From contig JAITUZ010000029.1 in the NCBI GenBank assembly GCA_031286065.1, forward strand, positions 1 through 56,130: 56,130 nt of DNA, read 5' to 3'. This document shows positions 23,578-34,011 of this stretch, piece by piece. The notes under the pieces are model-generated. The model was not told where the DNA came from, did not search any database, and was given only the letters and a program-made list of their open reading frames with translations. Both the position numbers and the translations under genes were made by a program. Source of the DNA: Candidatus Methanimicrococcus odontotermitis (lineage in GTDB: Archaea; Halobacteriota; Methanosarcinia; Methanosarcinales; Methanosarcinaceae). How positions within the stretch are numbered: the first letter of the stretch is position 1; every line of letters starts with the position of its first letter.

Positions 23578-23757
23578 AACACGCCAACAACTTTGATTTG
23601 ATATAAATATTGATAGCAAACAAAATAAATAAAACGTTACTTTGATTTTCCCAAAATATTTTGGCACAATCAAAATAATTGAACTTTCGGTTCAAGGAAT
23701 TTTTAAATAGGTCGCCGTTTTATAATCACTGTTTTTTATTATAATAATGGAGATGAA

Positions 23758-24180
23758 ATGATGGTCAAATTAACGCCTGAAATGAAAGAAGATATTAAAA
23801 AAGTCAGAGTTTTGCCGCTTGCCACCGCTTCCAATGATAAGACGCCCAATGTCATTCCAATCGGAATCGCGGAAATCATTGACACCGATGACAAAGATGA
23901 TTACATCCATATCATGAACAATTTCTTCCTCAAAACAATCGCCAACATCAAGGAAAATCCGAAAGTCGCGCTTTACATCTGGAGTCCCGAGACTTCAGGC
24001 TGTATCCAAATCAAAGGAGAAGTCGTTGAAATCGCCGGAAAAGGCACCGTGTACAATGAAATGACCGGCCGTGTCGCCGCCGCCAAACCCGGGCTCCCGA
24101 TGAAAGAAATCATCCGAATTAAAATCACGGAAATTTTCAACTGCAAATCCGGAAAAGAAGCCGGACAGAGAATTTTGTAA
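23758..24180 (+). CDS. FMN-binding split-barrel protein (PNPOx-like)
   Basis: A 140-residue pyridoxamine-phosphate-oxidase-like protein. The pattern VLPLATASNDKTPNVIPIGI (residues about 17-36), then NFFLKTIANIKENPKVALYI and GCIQIKGEVVEI, is that of flavin-nucleotide-binding split barrels of methanogens. Such proteins bind FMN or F420; the reaction cannot be told from the sequence. A hairpin terminator follows directly. Confidence 0.8.
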   Translation: MMVKLTPEMKEDIKKVRVLPLATASNDKTPNVIPIGIAEIIDTDDKDDYIHIMNNFFLKTIANIKENPKVALYIWSPETSGCIQIKGEVVEIAGKGTVYNEMTGRVAAAKPGLPMKEIIRIKITEIFNCKSGKEAGQRIL

Positions 24181-24182
24181 TC

Positions 24183-24205
24183 AAATCGGGATGACTTCCC
24201 GATTT
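24183..24205 (+). terminator. Hairpin after the flavin-binding gene
   Basis: A 9-bp perfect stem (AAATCGGGA / TCCCGATTT) with a 5-base loop is followed by TCTTTTATTTC. It lies two bases after the stop codon. Confidence 0.7.
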
Positions 24206-24368
24206 TCTTTTATTTCTTTTTTATTCTGCTGAAAAAACGCTTTGATCGGAAAGTATTCTGCCGGAAAATGATTGCAGAAATACCGAAAAAAATCATATTC
24301 GTGCGCGGGCAGAATCGTTTTATTTTTTATTTATTTTTTTAAAAATTTCAAATCCGTCGGCTGTTTTT

Positions 24369-24562
24369 GCGGTGAATAAATTTTTAATCTCCGCACATTT
24401 TGCGGAGATTATATATAATTTCCTCTCATTCTGCGGAGAATACAACTCTAATCACCGTATAATTTTGCGGAAATTGTTTATAATTCTCTCTCATTCTGCG
24501 GAGAATAACTTTTTAATCTCCGCACATTTTGCGGAGATTGTATATCTTTTCCGTATTTTATT
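24369..24562. repeat. Three tandem 64-65 bp repeats with internal palindromes, upstream of fic
   Basis: Copies begin at 24369, 24433 and 24498, each opening GCGGNGAATA and ending TCTCATTCT. Copies 1 and 3 contain the same 25-bp palindrome (24386-24410 and 24515-24539: AATCTCCGCA, spacer, TGCGGAGATT). Copy 2 has a decayed form (24450-24475). Position just before the Fic gene suggests operators or an RNA-level control element. Confidence 0.85.
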
Positions 24563-24601
24563 TGAAGATGAATGAAAAAATTGCCGCAAAAAGAGGAAAA
24601 A

Positions 24602-25696
24602 ATGACGGATTACATCTATTCGGATAAAAATTGGCCTGAATTTACATGGGACGATAGTGAGATCATCTTGATTTTAGGAAAAATAAGACATGATCAAGGA
24701 AAATTAATCGGAAAAATGACAGCGTTGGGTTTTTCAACAGAAGAGGCAGCAGCGTTGGAAATAACCGCTTTGGAAATTATCAAGTCGTTTGAGATCGAGA
24801 ATGAACGGCTGAATGAGCAGGAAGTGTATTCTTCCATTGCGAGACATTTGGGACTCAATATCCCGGGTTTAATTCCGTCCGGCAGAAATATTGACGGCAC
24901 AGTTGAAATGATAATGGACGCAACTCAGAATTATTCAGAGAGACTCACAAAAGAACGATTGTTTAAATGGCATACGTTGTTATTCTCAGACTCTTCTTAT
25001 CCTGTAGAAATAATCGGGCAGTGGAGTCCGAATCAGATGTATGTTATTGCCGGAAAAAACGCCGGAAAAGAAAGAATCCGATACATTGCGCCGAATCCGG
25101 AGAATACGCCCGCTGAAATGGACATATTTTTAGATTGGATAAATAACGATGAAAAGACAGATCCTGTCATAAAAGCCGGCGTGGCACATTTGTGGTTTTT
25201 GCTCATCCATCCGTTTGAGGACGGAAACGGACGTCTTGCGCGGGCGATGACCGATATGCTCTTAGCACGTTCTGACGGTATTCCGCAGCGTTTTTACAGC
25301 ATGTCGGTTCAAATTCAAAAAGAACGCAAAGATTATTATGAAAATATTCAAAAAGCCCAAATCGGGACAATGGACATAACAGAGTGGCTGAAATGGTTTT
25401 TGGGCTGTTTGGAACGCGCCGTTGAATCTTCTGAAATTATTGTAAAAAAGACGATTCAAAAAGCCGAATTTTGGAGAAAATATTCTAAAACGGCATTGAA
25501 TGAAAGACAAAGAAAAGTCGTTAACATTTTATTGGAGGGATTTGACGGAAAACTGACATCATCGAAATGGGCGAAAATAACGAAAGTATCACAAGACACA
25601 GCGCTTCGTGACATTACGGATTTGATGGAGAAAGGAATCCTGCGAAAAGAAAACAAGGGTGGCCGGAGCACAAATTATGAATTGGCTGAGTTTTGA
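24602..25696 (+). CDS. Fic family protein (DUF4172-type AMP-transferase)
   Basis: A 364-residue protein that probably AMPylates a hydroxyl of a target protein. The active-site motif is HPFEDGNGRLARA (about 203-215), complete with catalytic His. The inhibitory helix motif (S/T)xxxE(G/N) is present as SFEIEN (about 58-63), so the enzyme is likely self-inhibited. The N-terminal DUF4172 pattern is YIYSDKNWPEFTWD, and the C-terminus is a winged helix (LTSSKWAKITKVSQDTALRD) that may bind the upstream repeats. ATG 24602 with AGAGG upstream is chosen; ATG 24572 is possible. Confidence 0.88.
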   Translation: MTDYIYSDKNWPEFTWDDSEIILILGKIRHDQGKLIGKMTALGFSTEEAAALEITALEIIKSFEIENERLNEQEVYSSIARHLGLNIPGLIPSGRNIDGTVEMIMDATQNYSERLTKERLFKWHTLLFSDSSYPVEIIGQWSPNQMYVIAGKNAGKERIRYIAPNPENTPAEMDIFLDWINNDEKTDPVIKAGVAHLWFLLIHPFEDGNGRLARAMTDMLLARSDGIPQRFYSMSVQIQKERKDYYENIQKAQIGTMDITEWLKWFLGCLERAVESSEIIVKKTIQKAEFWRKYSKTALNERQRKVVNILLEGFDGKLTSSKWAKITKVSQDTALRDITDLMEKGILRKENKGGRSTNYELAEF

Positions 25697-25718
25697 ATCG
25701 GACCGCCGTTTCATCATT

Positions 25719-27404
25719 TTATTCAAAACAAACGAATTTTGAAATCAGCTTCCCGTGTTTAAATCGGGTTACCAGTTCTTCTTCATTTTTATAAGGCCGC
25801 TTCAGAATCAGTTCTTCCGCCATAGATTTATTCAAACCGGGAAGCTCTTTTAAAATTGCTTGCGGCGCCGTGTTCACATTTGTCGGGAAAGGAATGCCCG
25901 TTACGGATCGGAAACCGTGATTGGTCACAAGAATGTCGCAGAACCGATTTAATTCCAAATGAGACGGAACGGCAACCAGCAGCGGATATGTTCCGAATTG
26001 CCGGCCGAATGTCATGACTTTTGACTTTTCTGAAGTTTCGGTGATTTCCATGAAAACGTTTTTCAGAACTGTGCCGATGGGAACGGCGCGCCGAAGCATC
26101 GGCAAATCAATCGTTTTGCGGATTTCCTCTTTGTGCGCGCGGAAAAGCTTTTCATTTTTGAAATCCGAAATTTTGGAATCGGCAAGCGGCGTCTTTGGAA
26201 AAACGATTGCTTGGCGAAGGTTGATTCTTCTGACCATGAATCCTTCGTCATAAATCTGCTTCAAAAAAGCGTGATTGAGCTGATATGTTTTTTTTGTTTC
26301 ACCAATCAGGCCGTAAACGAAATTGATTCCCGGCAGAATTTCGGGCATACCGTTTATGCCACGCACCGCGCCGATTTCATTGACCAGGCGGACAGCTTCC
26401 AATATCTGTTCCGGCGTTGCTTTCAGCCCGTTTTGGTCGATGACAGTCGGATCGGCGCTTTCAGCACCCATCGCAATCACATCTCCCGGCGTGTGATATT
26501 TGACGATCGTTTTGAGAATTTCACGCGACTCTTCTGGATATTCGGCAATCGTTATCGGGTTGCCGTTATCCATGTGAAGCGTTTTCAAATCAGGCGCAGC
26601 GCGTCGGATTCCCGAATAAAGTTTTTCAATGGCGGCGGGGTTCGGCTTGAGAGCTGCGCCGCCGTTATCAATTCCTTTGTAGGCGAACAGATCCGGCTGG
26701 CGGCCGATTCGGAAATGCCGGACGCCGTTTTTGTACAGCGCTTCAGTTTCCGCGATAATGTCTTCTTCATCGCGGAAATCCGGTTTTCCGTAAAAGGCCT
26801 CCGTACAGAACGAGCAATGTTTTTTTCGGCCGCAGCCGCGGTAGGTTTCAAGTTCGCAGATCAAATTCGGAAAGTCAGGGTGCTGTTTTGAGATGAAGGC
26901 ACCTTTTTTTGACCACGCCGCGATTTCTTCCGTTGTTCTGTAACGGTGCGCCGGGATTGACTTTTTTGCGAAACTGTCATAAACGAAACTTTCGATATCT
27001 TTTTGAGCGACCCTGACGCCCTCGGGCAGAAATGAAAGATTCGCCGCGGCAGTGCCGCCTTCATTGGAATAACCGAGACGGATCGGCCCGCCGAGAATTT
27101 TAATGCCGCCTGCCAAGCGGAAAAGCGCGCGGATTTCTTCCGCCGTGATCGGCGCGCCCCTCAGATATTTTCCGGGAACGGTCATGCCTGAAATGATGAT
27201 GAAAACGTCGGCAGCTTTGAATTGTTCCGCCGGCGTTTTTCCGAACGCGCGGACAGTATCTATTGTAAAATATGAAATATCCTCTTCCTCAAAACCGGAA
27301 TCGATCAACGCGCCGGCCGTGTATCTCGGATAGGGGGAAAGATAAGGCGGAACGCCGAAGCAGGCGGGCTCGTCCACATAGCCGTCTAAAATAATCGCTT
27401 TCAT
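25719..27404 (-). CDS. Radical SAM protein with C-terminal helix-hairpin-helix (COG1031)
   Basis: A 561-residue archaeal radical-SAM protein. After a B12-binding-like N-terminal region (IILDGYVDEPACFGVPPYLS), the iron-sulfur motif is ETYRGCGRKKHCSFC with Cys spacing x5, x2, longer than the standard x3. SAM motifs VRHFRIGRQPD and AMGAESADPTV follow. The C-terminal helix-hairpin-helix (INTAPQAILKELPG-like VNTAPQAILKELPGLNKSMA) suggests nucleic-acid binding. The reaction is not known for this family. ATG 27404 is preferred over the upstream extension. It is divergent from ribC. Confidence 0.82.
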   Translation of the reverse strand: MKAIILDGYVDEPACFGVPPYLSPYPRYTAGALIDSGFEEEDISYFTIDTVRAFGKTPAEQFKAADVFIIISGMTVPGKYLRGAPITAEEIRALFRLAGGIKILGGPIRLGYSNEGGTAAANLSFLPEGVRVAQKDIESFVYDSFAKKSIPAHRYRTTEEIAAWSKKGAFISKQHPDFPNLICELETYRGCGRKKHCSFCTEAFYGKPDFRDEEDIIAETEALYKNGVRHFRIGRQPDLFAYKGIDNGGAALKPNPAAIEKLYSGIRRAAPDLKTLHMDNGNPITIAEYPEESREILKTIVKYHTPGDVIAMGAESADPTVIDQNGLKATPEQILEAVRLVNEIGAVRGINGMPEILPGINFVYGLIGETKKTYQLNHAFLKQIYDEGFMVRRINLRQAIVFPKTPLADSKISDFKNEKLFRAHKEEIRKTIDLPMLRRAVPIGTVLKNVFMEITETSEKSKVMTFGRQFGTYPLLVAVPSHLELNRFCDILVTNHGFRSVTGIPFPTNVNTAPQAILKELPGLNKSMAEELILKRPYKNEEELVTRFKHGKLISKFVCFE

Positions 27405-27444
27405 AATTGTTTCTTGAAAAGGATGGTGTTTTCTTGTCAAATGA

Positions 27445-27945
<501 letters not shown>

Positions 27946-27990
27946 TGGTGAAAACCCGCTGATCCTAAAATATAAACAAGTCACATCGGG

Positions 27991-28566
27991 ATGATTATTA
28001 TGATTTTCATTTTTACAGCTGTTGAAAAACAAAACATCAGAGATTTTGAAAACGGGTCCATAAGTGAAAACAGACTCATTGATTTTCTTTTCAATGATGA
28101 AAGGATCGAGCTTCATCAAATCGATCGCGCCGTCAATATTTTGGCGAATGGCGATGAGTTTTCCGAATATTATGAAATCATGAGCGGCGGAGAGATCCTT
28201 GCGGGCGGCGATGGCGAGGCGCTGGTCATTGATATCGTTTCAGTTGAATATGAAGACGGCGGCGGTTTTGAAATTTGCGATCCTGCCGTTTACATGACAA
28301 ATGAAGAAGTAAAAAAGGCCGCCTTGATTTTGTCAAAAGTGGATGAAACCGTCTTCAAAGACGCTTTTGACCTGATAATGAAAAAGCTTACGAAACGGAG
28401 CTTTTTGAACAAAAAGAAGAAAGTGCTGAAGGAAAACGCCGATGAGATCTTCGAATGTCTTTGGAACGAATTAGACGCACTGAAATCATTTTATCAAAAA
28501 GCGAGCGGTGACGGGAATTACATCGTTGTCTTTTCGATGTATGAAGAGGAAGATTTCGAAGAATAA
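27991..28566 (+). CDS. DUF1877 (YfbM-like) family protein
   Basis: A 191-residue protein resembling YfbM-family DUF1877 proteins: [28 protein letters not shown], a [20 protein letters not shown] helix and a closing [20 protein letters not shown] block. The function of the family is unknown. It stands between ribC and ribH but has no obvious link to flavins. The start could be at 27991 or the third Met codon 28000. Confidence 0.55.
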   Translation: MIIMIFIFTAVEKQNIRDFENGSISENRLIDFLFNDERIELHQIDRAVNILANGDEFSEYYEIMSGGEILAGGDGEALVIDIVSVEYEDGGGFEICDPAVYMTNEEVKKAALILSKVDETVFKDAFDLIMKKLTKRSFLNKKKKVLKENADEIFECLWNELDALKSFYQKASGDGNYIVVFSMYEEEDFEE

Positions 28567-28646
28567 GTTTCAGAATAAGTTTCAGAATTAAATATTTATC
28601 AAATTACTTGTTACATTTACCCAATCGATTTACAGGAGAAAACAAA

Positions 28647-29051
28647 ATGACAATTAAAATCGGATTCGTTGTTGCCGAATTCAACAGAGACATCACGTAC
28701 CAGATGGAAATCTTAGGCGTTGAGCACGCCAAATTCCTCGGCGCCGAAGTGACTGAAAAAATATATGTTCCGGGCGCGTATGACATGCCGCTTGCAATCA
28801 AAAAACTTTTGGAAAATAAAGACATTGACGCCGTGGTCACAATCGGCTGCGTCATTGAAGGCGATACCGGCCACGATGAAGTCGTTGTCGCGCAAGTCAC
28901 AAGAAAAATGACGGATTTGTCCCTCGAATACGGAAAACCCGTTACGCTCGGCATTTCCGGTCCGGGCATGACGCGCATGCAGGCGATGGACCGCATGGAC
29001 TACGCCAAACGCGCGGTGGAAGCGGCCGTCAAGCTGATTCAGCGCGTCTGA
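28647..29051 (+). CDS. ribH: 6,7-dimethyl-8-ribityllumazine synthase
   Basis: Penultimate step of riboflavin synthesis. The 134-residue protein has [37 protein letters not shown] (about 43-59), [14 protein letters not shown] with the catalytic His, and [22 protein letters not shown] 28647 has CAGGAG upstream; the ORF to 28608 is not needed. A strong hairpin terminator follows at 29101. Confidence 0.93.
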   Translation: MTIKIGFVVAEFNRDITYQMEILGVEHAKFLGAEVTEKIYVPGAYDMPLAIKKLLENKDIDAVVTIGCVIEGDTGHDEVVVAQVTRKMTDLSLEYGKPVTLGISGPGMTRMQAMDRMDYAKRAVEAAVKLIQRV

Positions 29052-29100
29052 ATCTCTTTTTTTGATTCTTTCCGTTACAAAACTTCTGTCCTAAACTTTA

Positions 29101-29122
29101 TTCGGCTGATTTTTCAGCCGAA
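29101..29122 (+). terminator. Hairpin after ribH
   Basis: Perfect 9-bp stem TTCGGCTGA/TCAGCCGAA with a TTTT loop, followed by AACAATTTT, about 50 bp past the ribH stop. Confidence 0.65.
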
Positions 29123-29245
29123 ACAATTTTATCAATTCTCATTTTCAATCATTCATCAGAATATTTATTATTACAGTGCGCAGATATCTGTCGTGTATAC
29201 CTTTTAATTTTTATTAAATTTGGCTGACTTTTTAAGGTGCGGAAA

Positions 29246-30391
29246 ATGTTTTCATCCCGAATAGAACGTGTTGAAGAATCGGCAACGATCAAATCCTCCA
29301 AGAGGGCGAAAAATCTCATCGCCCAAGGCGTTGACATCATCAATTTTACACTCGGTGAGCCGGATTTTGATACGCCCTCAAATATTATTGAAGCGACGCA
29401 CCGCGCCATGCTGTCCGGTGAAACGCATTATTCCGCCGGTTCCGGAATTCCGGAACTCCGAACCGCGATCGCCGACAAATTGGTCCGCGAAAATAAAATT
29501 CCGACATCCGCTGAAAATATTATGGTCACGCCCGGCGCGAAGCTCGCGATTTTTGAAGCCATGATGACATTGATTGATGACGGCGATGAAGTTCTTTTAT
29601 TCGATCCCGCCTGGGTTTCTTATGACGCCTGCGTGAAGATGGCGGGCGGCAAAACCGTATGGGTGGAAACAGATCCCGGCAGAAACTACCGCCCTTTAAA
29701 AGACTTGTCCGAATACGTCACCGACAAAACGAAAATGATTGTCATCAATACGCCCTGCAACCCGACAGGCGCGGTTTATGAAAAAGATCAATTGCGAGAA
29801 ATCGCTGATTTGGCGATCGATCACAACTTTTTGGTAATGGCCGACGAAATGTATGAAAAAATCATTTATGACAAAAAGAATTACAGCATCGCTTCCTTTG
29901 CCGATATGCATGACCGCACTGTAACAATCAACGGATTCTCAAAAGCGTACGCGATGACGGGATGGCGCCTCGGCTATATGGACGCGCCGCAGCACATCTT
30001 TAAAAATTTGGAAAAAATACAAAGCCATACCATCAGCAATGTCACGACGTTTATTCAGTACGGCGGCGCTGAAGCGCTCCAAGGTCCTCAGGATGAACTT
30101 CATAAAATGCAGGCCGCTTTTAAAGAAAGAAGAAATGTTCTCGTTGAAGGACTTCGAAAACTCGGCCTGAAATGCGCCATGCCCGACGGGGCGTTTTACG
30201 CTTATCCCGATGTCAGCGAATTCGGAACCGGTGAAGAAATCACAGACCGTCTTTTGGAGGAAGCGCATGTGGCGGTCTCTCCGGGAATCGCGTTCGGCGC
30301 GTCCGGCAGCGGCAATATCCGTATTTCTTATGCGGCATCCGTTGAGCGCATTCAAGAAGCCCTCATCCGAATGGAAAAAATATTCAAATAA
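29246..30391 (+). CDS. PLP-dependent class I/II aminotransferase (aspartate aminotransferase-like)
   Basis: A 381-residue fold-type I transaminase. Landmarks: FTLGEPDFDTP (about 32-42), the conserved NPCNPTGAVY stretch (here INTPCNPTGAVYEK), DEMYEKIIYD with the PLP-binding Asp/Tyr, the Schiff-base Lys in INGFSKAYAMTGWRLGY, and the C-terminal Arg in GNIRISYA. The amino donor is probably aspartate, but aromatic or other substrates cannot be excluded. ATG 29246 has AAGGTG upstream. It is a single gene before the cfb operon. Confidence 0.88.
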   Translation: MFSSRIERVEESATIKSSKRAKNLIAQGVDIINFTLGEPDFDTPSNIIEATHRAMLSGETHYSAGSGIPELRTAIADKLVRENKIPTSAENIMVTPGAKLAIFEAMMTLIDDGDEVLLFDPAWVSYDACVKMAGGKTVWVETDPGRNYRPLKDLSEYVTDKTKMIVINTPCNPTGAVYEKDQLREIADLAIDHNFLVMADEMYEKIIYDKKNYSIASFADMHDRTVTINGFSKAYAMTGWRLGYMDAPQHIFKNLEKIQSHTISNVTTFIQYGGAEALQGPQDELHKMQAAFKERRNVLVEGLRKLGLKCAMPDGAFYAYPDVSEFGTGEEITDRLLEEAHVAVSPGIAFGASGSGNIRISYAASVERIQEALIRMEKIFK

Positions 30392-30549
30392 ATACCGCGC
30401 CGGTGTCCTCCAATTCCGGTGATTCGGGAGATGCGGTCACTTTTTTTGATTTAAATCAGTATTACACATGATATCTTTTTGTATTACAAAACTGTTTTAA
30501 ACGACAAATCACATTTTGATTCATTCGAAATTGAAAAGGAAGAGAACAG

Positions 30550-32040
30550 ATGCCTCATTCGGAAATACCGTGGAAAAATATCGCCGTTTTTGATATGAAT
30601 CACGGCGGCCTCTCAATTGCAAAACAATTGAAAAAATACGGCGCTGCAGCCGTTGCTTTTGATGTCTACCGAAAAATGCCGCCTGAAAAAATGAAAGAAA
30701 TCGCGGGCGAATCAAACATAACGGTGACGGCAAACCCTGTCGATTTAACGGGAGAGTTTGACATTGTCTGTCTGCCCGTTCATTTAAATCCCGAGAATGA
30801 ATTTTATAAAAGAGCGGCGGAACTCGGATTGCCGACGGTGACTCATCATGAAATGGCCGGCCGGCTTCTTCGGAGCGACCCGAAAATCACCGGCCGCCGC
30901 TTTGTTGAAATCACAGGCGTCCGCGGAAAAACAAGTACTGCCGTATTGCTGGCGCAAATGCTTTCTTACAAAAACCGTGTTCTTCTGCACACTTCCGAAG
31001 GAATGACTTTTTGGGACAGCGGCCGATTCGAACGGGTCGAGCCCGGCGTCAGCATCTCGCCGGCTTATATTCCCGATTTGGCGGACCTCGCGTTTGAGAG
31101 AAAATATATGCCGGATACGCTTATTTTTGAAGTCTCTCTCGGATTTACGGGGGCGCAGGATATCGGCATTTTGACGGAAGCGCAGCCTGACTACATGATT
31201 GCGGGCGGCGCGCTGACGTCGACCGATGCCAAAACCAAAATGATCAGCCGTTCTAAAGAAGGAAGTATTTTCATTGTCAATTACGATGATTTGGAAACTG
31301 TCAAGAATTTCATCCGCGAAGACCAGGAACGAATCGTTTTTGACGATTACGGAAACGCTGTCGAGGAAAACACGCCGACAGACGTTTATGTGAATATTAC
31401 GGCCGATTCTGACGGAACGCCGGTTGCCGATATTGAATCTTCTCGGTCGGGTATTTTTTTCAGAGCGCCGCTGCGTTCCGGCTATGATGTGAATTCATAC
31501 CGAACAGCAATGGCCGCCGCTGTTGCTGCCGCTTTAGAGTTGGATGTTCCCGAATCGCAGATCATTGAAGTGATTTCAGGGTTTTCCGGTGTCAAAGGCC
31601 GGATGCGCGAATATGAGGAAAACGGCCGCTTGATTATGGATAATTCCAATTCGGGGCTGACAATTGAAACCGCGGAAACCGCTGTCAAATATATGCTTGA
31701 AAAATACACGGATCGGAAGTCGCCGGAATATGATTCCGCGCTCTTGAAAAATATTACTCTCGTCATCGGCGAAGAGGATAAAACGGTTTGTGAAGGGTTG
31801 GAACCTCACGATGTTGAAGAATTGATCGCGGCTTATAAAAATTCGATTCAAAATTTAATTTTGGTCGGCGAACGGATGAAACCGCTCGCGCAAATCGGCG
31901 CCGGTTCTGATGAAACGGCGGAAGACGATATTTTCGGAAAAGCCGTGTATGCGGGCTCGTTTAAAGAAGGGCTTCAAAAAGCCGCTGAAATTTCGCAGGA
32001 CGGCGGCATGATCATCGCTGCCGTCAAATGTTTCAGGTAA
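30550..32040 (+). CDS. cfbE: Coenzyme F430 synthetase (Mur ligase-like)
   Basis: Last enzyme of F430 synthesis: forms the six-membered lactam ring from 15,17(3)-seco-F430-17(3)-acid with ATP. The 496-residue protein has a Mur-ligase P-loop ITGVRGKTSTAVLLAQ (about 118-133), the central motif FEVSLGFTGAQDIGIL, KGRMREYEENGRLIMDNSNS and the C-terminal ligase domain (TLVIGEEDKTVCEG). Here it comes first, 20 bp before cfbD, so it heads the cfbE-D-C-B operon. The 158 bp upstream contain GTATTACA twice, 20 bp apart, in an AT-rich promoter region. Confidence 0.9.
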   Translation: MPHSEIPWKNIAVFDMNHGGLSIAKQLKKYGAAAVAFDVYRKMPPEKMKEIAGESNITVTANPVDLTGEFDIVCLPVHLNPENEFYKRAAELGLPTVTHHEMAGRLLRSDPKITGRRFVEITGVRGKTSTAVLLAQMLSYKNRVLLHTSEGMTFWDSGRFERVEPGVSISPAYIPDLADLAFERKYMPDTLIFEVSLGFTGAQDIGILTEAQPDYMIAGGALTSTDAKTKMISRSKEGSIFIVNYDDLETVKNFIREDQERIVFDDYGNAVEENTPTDVYVNITADSDGTPVADIESSRSGIFFRAPLRSGYDVNSYRTAMAAAVAAALELDVPESQIIEVISGFSGVKGRMREYEENGRLIMDNSNSGLTIETAETAVKYMLEKYTDRKSPEYDSALLKNITLVIGEEDKTVCEGLEPHDVEELIAAYKNSIQNLILVGERMKPLAQIGAGSDETAEDDIFGKAVYAGSFKEGLQKAAEISQDGGMIIAAVKCFR

Positions 32041-32060
32041 TGATGTTAAAAGGCTGAAAA

Positions 32061-33200
32061 ATGATTGAAAAAGAAAAATTAATTATTCATCCGAGGCCGA
32101 GTTCAATTGTGGCTTCGCTTTATACGCTTCGGGATTTAAATGTGGACGTTGCGATTTTGCACGGTCCGCCGGGCTGCTCTTTTAAACACGCCCGACTGCT
32201 GGAAGAAGATCGTCTCCGCGTGCTGACAAGTTCGATGGATGAAAATGATTTTGTCTTCGGCGGACGAGAAAAACTCGAACGGACGATCGATAAAGCGATT
32301 GAGATGTTCCGTCCGAAAACGATTGCTTTGGTCGGGACATGCACCAGCATGATTATCGGCGAAGAGCTGACGGATGCGGCGGCGCGCGCGCCGGAGGGCG
32401 TGGAAATCATTTGCGTTGAAACGCATGCCGGCTACGCCAACAACACCGACGGTGTCATTTCCGTTTTGGAACCCGCCTCGGAACGCGGCATGATTTCAGC
32501 GGATGAGCTCAATCGCCAGCGCCGTTTGCTCGCGGAAGCAACGAATGTCGAAATCCGCCACGGCGCCGCCAGCAAAGGATATTTGGAGCCGTCCCGCGGC
32601 GACATCAAATACAAAGCGGCGGAACAGCTGGCCGAATTGATTCGAAGCGGCAAAAAAATCGCCGGTATCTTAAATGCCAAAAAAGAAACGGCGTACATGT
32701 TCGCCGACGAATTGATCGCGCTTTATGAAACCGCTCGCCTTTTCGGCAAGGAATCGAACATCACGATTTTTTCAAATACGGACAGCGCTCTCGGTTTGCC
32801 GCGCGTGAAAGAACACGCCGCCAATGTGATGAAAGCGTTTGACGCGCGGCACATTCCCGTTCATGAAATTATCGGCGGCTTGGATGAATACGCCGTTACG
32901 GGAGACCTTGTTAAAGACTTGATTTTAAACAAATACGGCGGCTTTGACGCGGCGGTGATTGCCGGTGTGCCGCATGCGCTTCCGATGGAGGCGTTGGCCG
33001 GCATGGAATTGTTTTCAATTACAAACGGTCCGAGACAAGTCGCGCCGCTCAAGGAGATGGGTCATCAGCATGTGATGGTGGAAATCGACTTGCATCCGCA
33101 GACGCTGGGCGTGAGCAGCATTGTTCCCTCCGAATTCGGCGATACGCTTCGGGCGGTCGCCGCCGACAAAACGGCATCAAACGCCGGAGAGATAAAATGA
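32061..33200 (+). CDS. cfbD: Ni-sirohydrochlorin a,c-diamide reductive cyclase, subunit CfbD
   Basis: NifD-like catalytic subunit that, with CfbC, performs the six-electron reduction and lactone-type cyclisation of Ni-sirohydrochlorin a,c-diamide. The 379-residue protein has the nitrogenase-type motifs: [20 protein letters not shown] with a cluster Cys, [15 protein letters not shown] with another Cys, and the later [10 protein letters not shown] and [13 protein letters not shown]. It overlaps cfbC by four bases (ATGA) and follows cfbE. Confidence 0.92.
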   Translation: MIEKEKLIIHPRPSSIVASLYTLRDLNVDVAILHGPPGCSFKHARLLEEDRLRVLTSSMDENDFVFGGREKLERTIDKAIEMFRPKTIALVGTCTSMIIGEELTDAAARAPEGVEIICVETHAGYANNTDGVISVLEPASERGMISADELNRQRRLLAEATNVEIRHGAASKGYLEPSRGDIKYKAAEQLAELIRSGKKIAGILNAKKETAYMFADELIALYETARLFGKESNITIFSNTDSALGLPRVKEHAANVMKAFDARHIPVHEIIGGLDEYAVTGDLVKDLILNKYGGFDAAVIAGVPHALPMEALAGMELFSITNGPRQVAPLKEMGHQHVMVEIDLHPQTLGVSSIVPSEFGDTLRAVAADKTASNAGEIK

Positions 33201-33997
33201 AGAAGATCATCGCGATTTACGGGAAAGGCGGTATCGGGAAGTCCAGCACGGCTTCCAATGTCGCGGCGGCCTGCGCTCTGAACGGCAAAAAAGTGATGCT
33301 CATCGGCTGCGACCCGAAAAGCGACTCATCGATTACGCTTCTTGGCGGCCGGCGGATCCCGACGGTTTTGGACGTTTTAAGAGAAAATAAAAATGTCGAA
33401 AAAGAAGACGTGATTTTTGAAGGATTCGGCGGCGTTAAATGTATGGAAGTCGGCGGCCCCGAACCCGGAGTCGGCTGCGCCGGCCGCGGCATTATTGTCG
33501 CGATTGAGACGCTGAAAAAGATTTATCCTCAATATTTGGATAACGATTTAATTATTTATGACGTTCCCGGCGACGTCGTCTGCGGCGGTTTTGTCGCGCC
33601 GATTAAAAAAGGATTCGTCAATGAAGTTTATGTTTTGACATCCGGCGAATACATGCCGCTTTACGCCGCCAATAATATCTGCCGCGGTTTTGATAAAATC
33701 GGTATGGAACTCGGCGGCGTCATTTGTAATTCACGAAACGCTGACCGCGAAAGAGAATTGGCGGAGGAATTTTCAGATCGGATCGGAAGCCGACTCATCG
33801 GTTATATCCCCAAAGATCCGCTCGTTCAAAGCTGTGAGCGCGACGGGTTTTCCGTTCTCGAAAAAGCGCCGGATTCTGAGATTGCCGGCGTTTACACGCA
33901 GCTGGCAGAAGATCTGCTGGCCAACAGCAAACGCGTGAAAGCGGCGCCGTTAGCAGACGACGCGTTAAGAGAACTGTCTAAAAAATACAGTGTTTAA
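33197..33997 (+). CDS. cfbC: Ni-sirohydrochlorin a,c-diamide reductive cyclase reductase, CfbC
   Basis: NifH-like iron protein, the ATP-driven electron donor to CfbD. The 266-residue protein has Walker [15 protein letters not shown] (about 8-21), switch [15 protein letters not shown], the cluster-ligand segments [11 protein letters not shown] (Cys about 96) and [14 protein letters not shown] (Cys about 130), so both Cys of the bridging [4Fe-4S] are present. It is not a nitrogenase, as its partner is CfbD and nif genes are absent. It overlaps cfbD and sits 14 bp before cfbB. Confidence 0.94.
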   Translation: MKKIIAIYGKGGIGKSSTASNVAAACALNGKKVMLIGCDPKSDSSITLLGGRRIPTVLDVLRENKNVEKEDVIFEGFGGVKCMEVGGPEPGVGCAGRGIIVAIETLKKIYPQYLDNDLIIYDVPGDVVCGGFVAPIKKGFVNEVYVLTSGEYMPLYAANNICRGFDKIGMELGGVICNSRNADRERELAEEFSDRIGSRLIGYIPKDPLVQSCERDGFSVLEKAPDSEIAGVYTQLAEDLLANSKRVKAAPLADDALRELSKKYSV

Positions 33998-34011
33998 AGG
34001 AACAACAAGAG

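Noticed and set aside
24369-24562. Short CRISPR-like array
   Set aside because: Only three 64-65 bp units, no spacer diversity and no cas genes; they are whole-unit tandem repeats.
33197-33997. Nitrogenase iron protein NifH
   Set aside because: It overlaps cfbD and lies within the F430 operon; no nifD/K/E/N genes are nearby.
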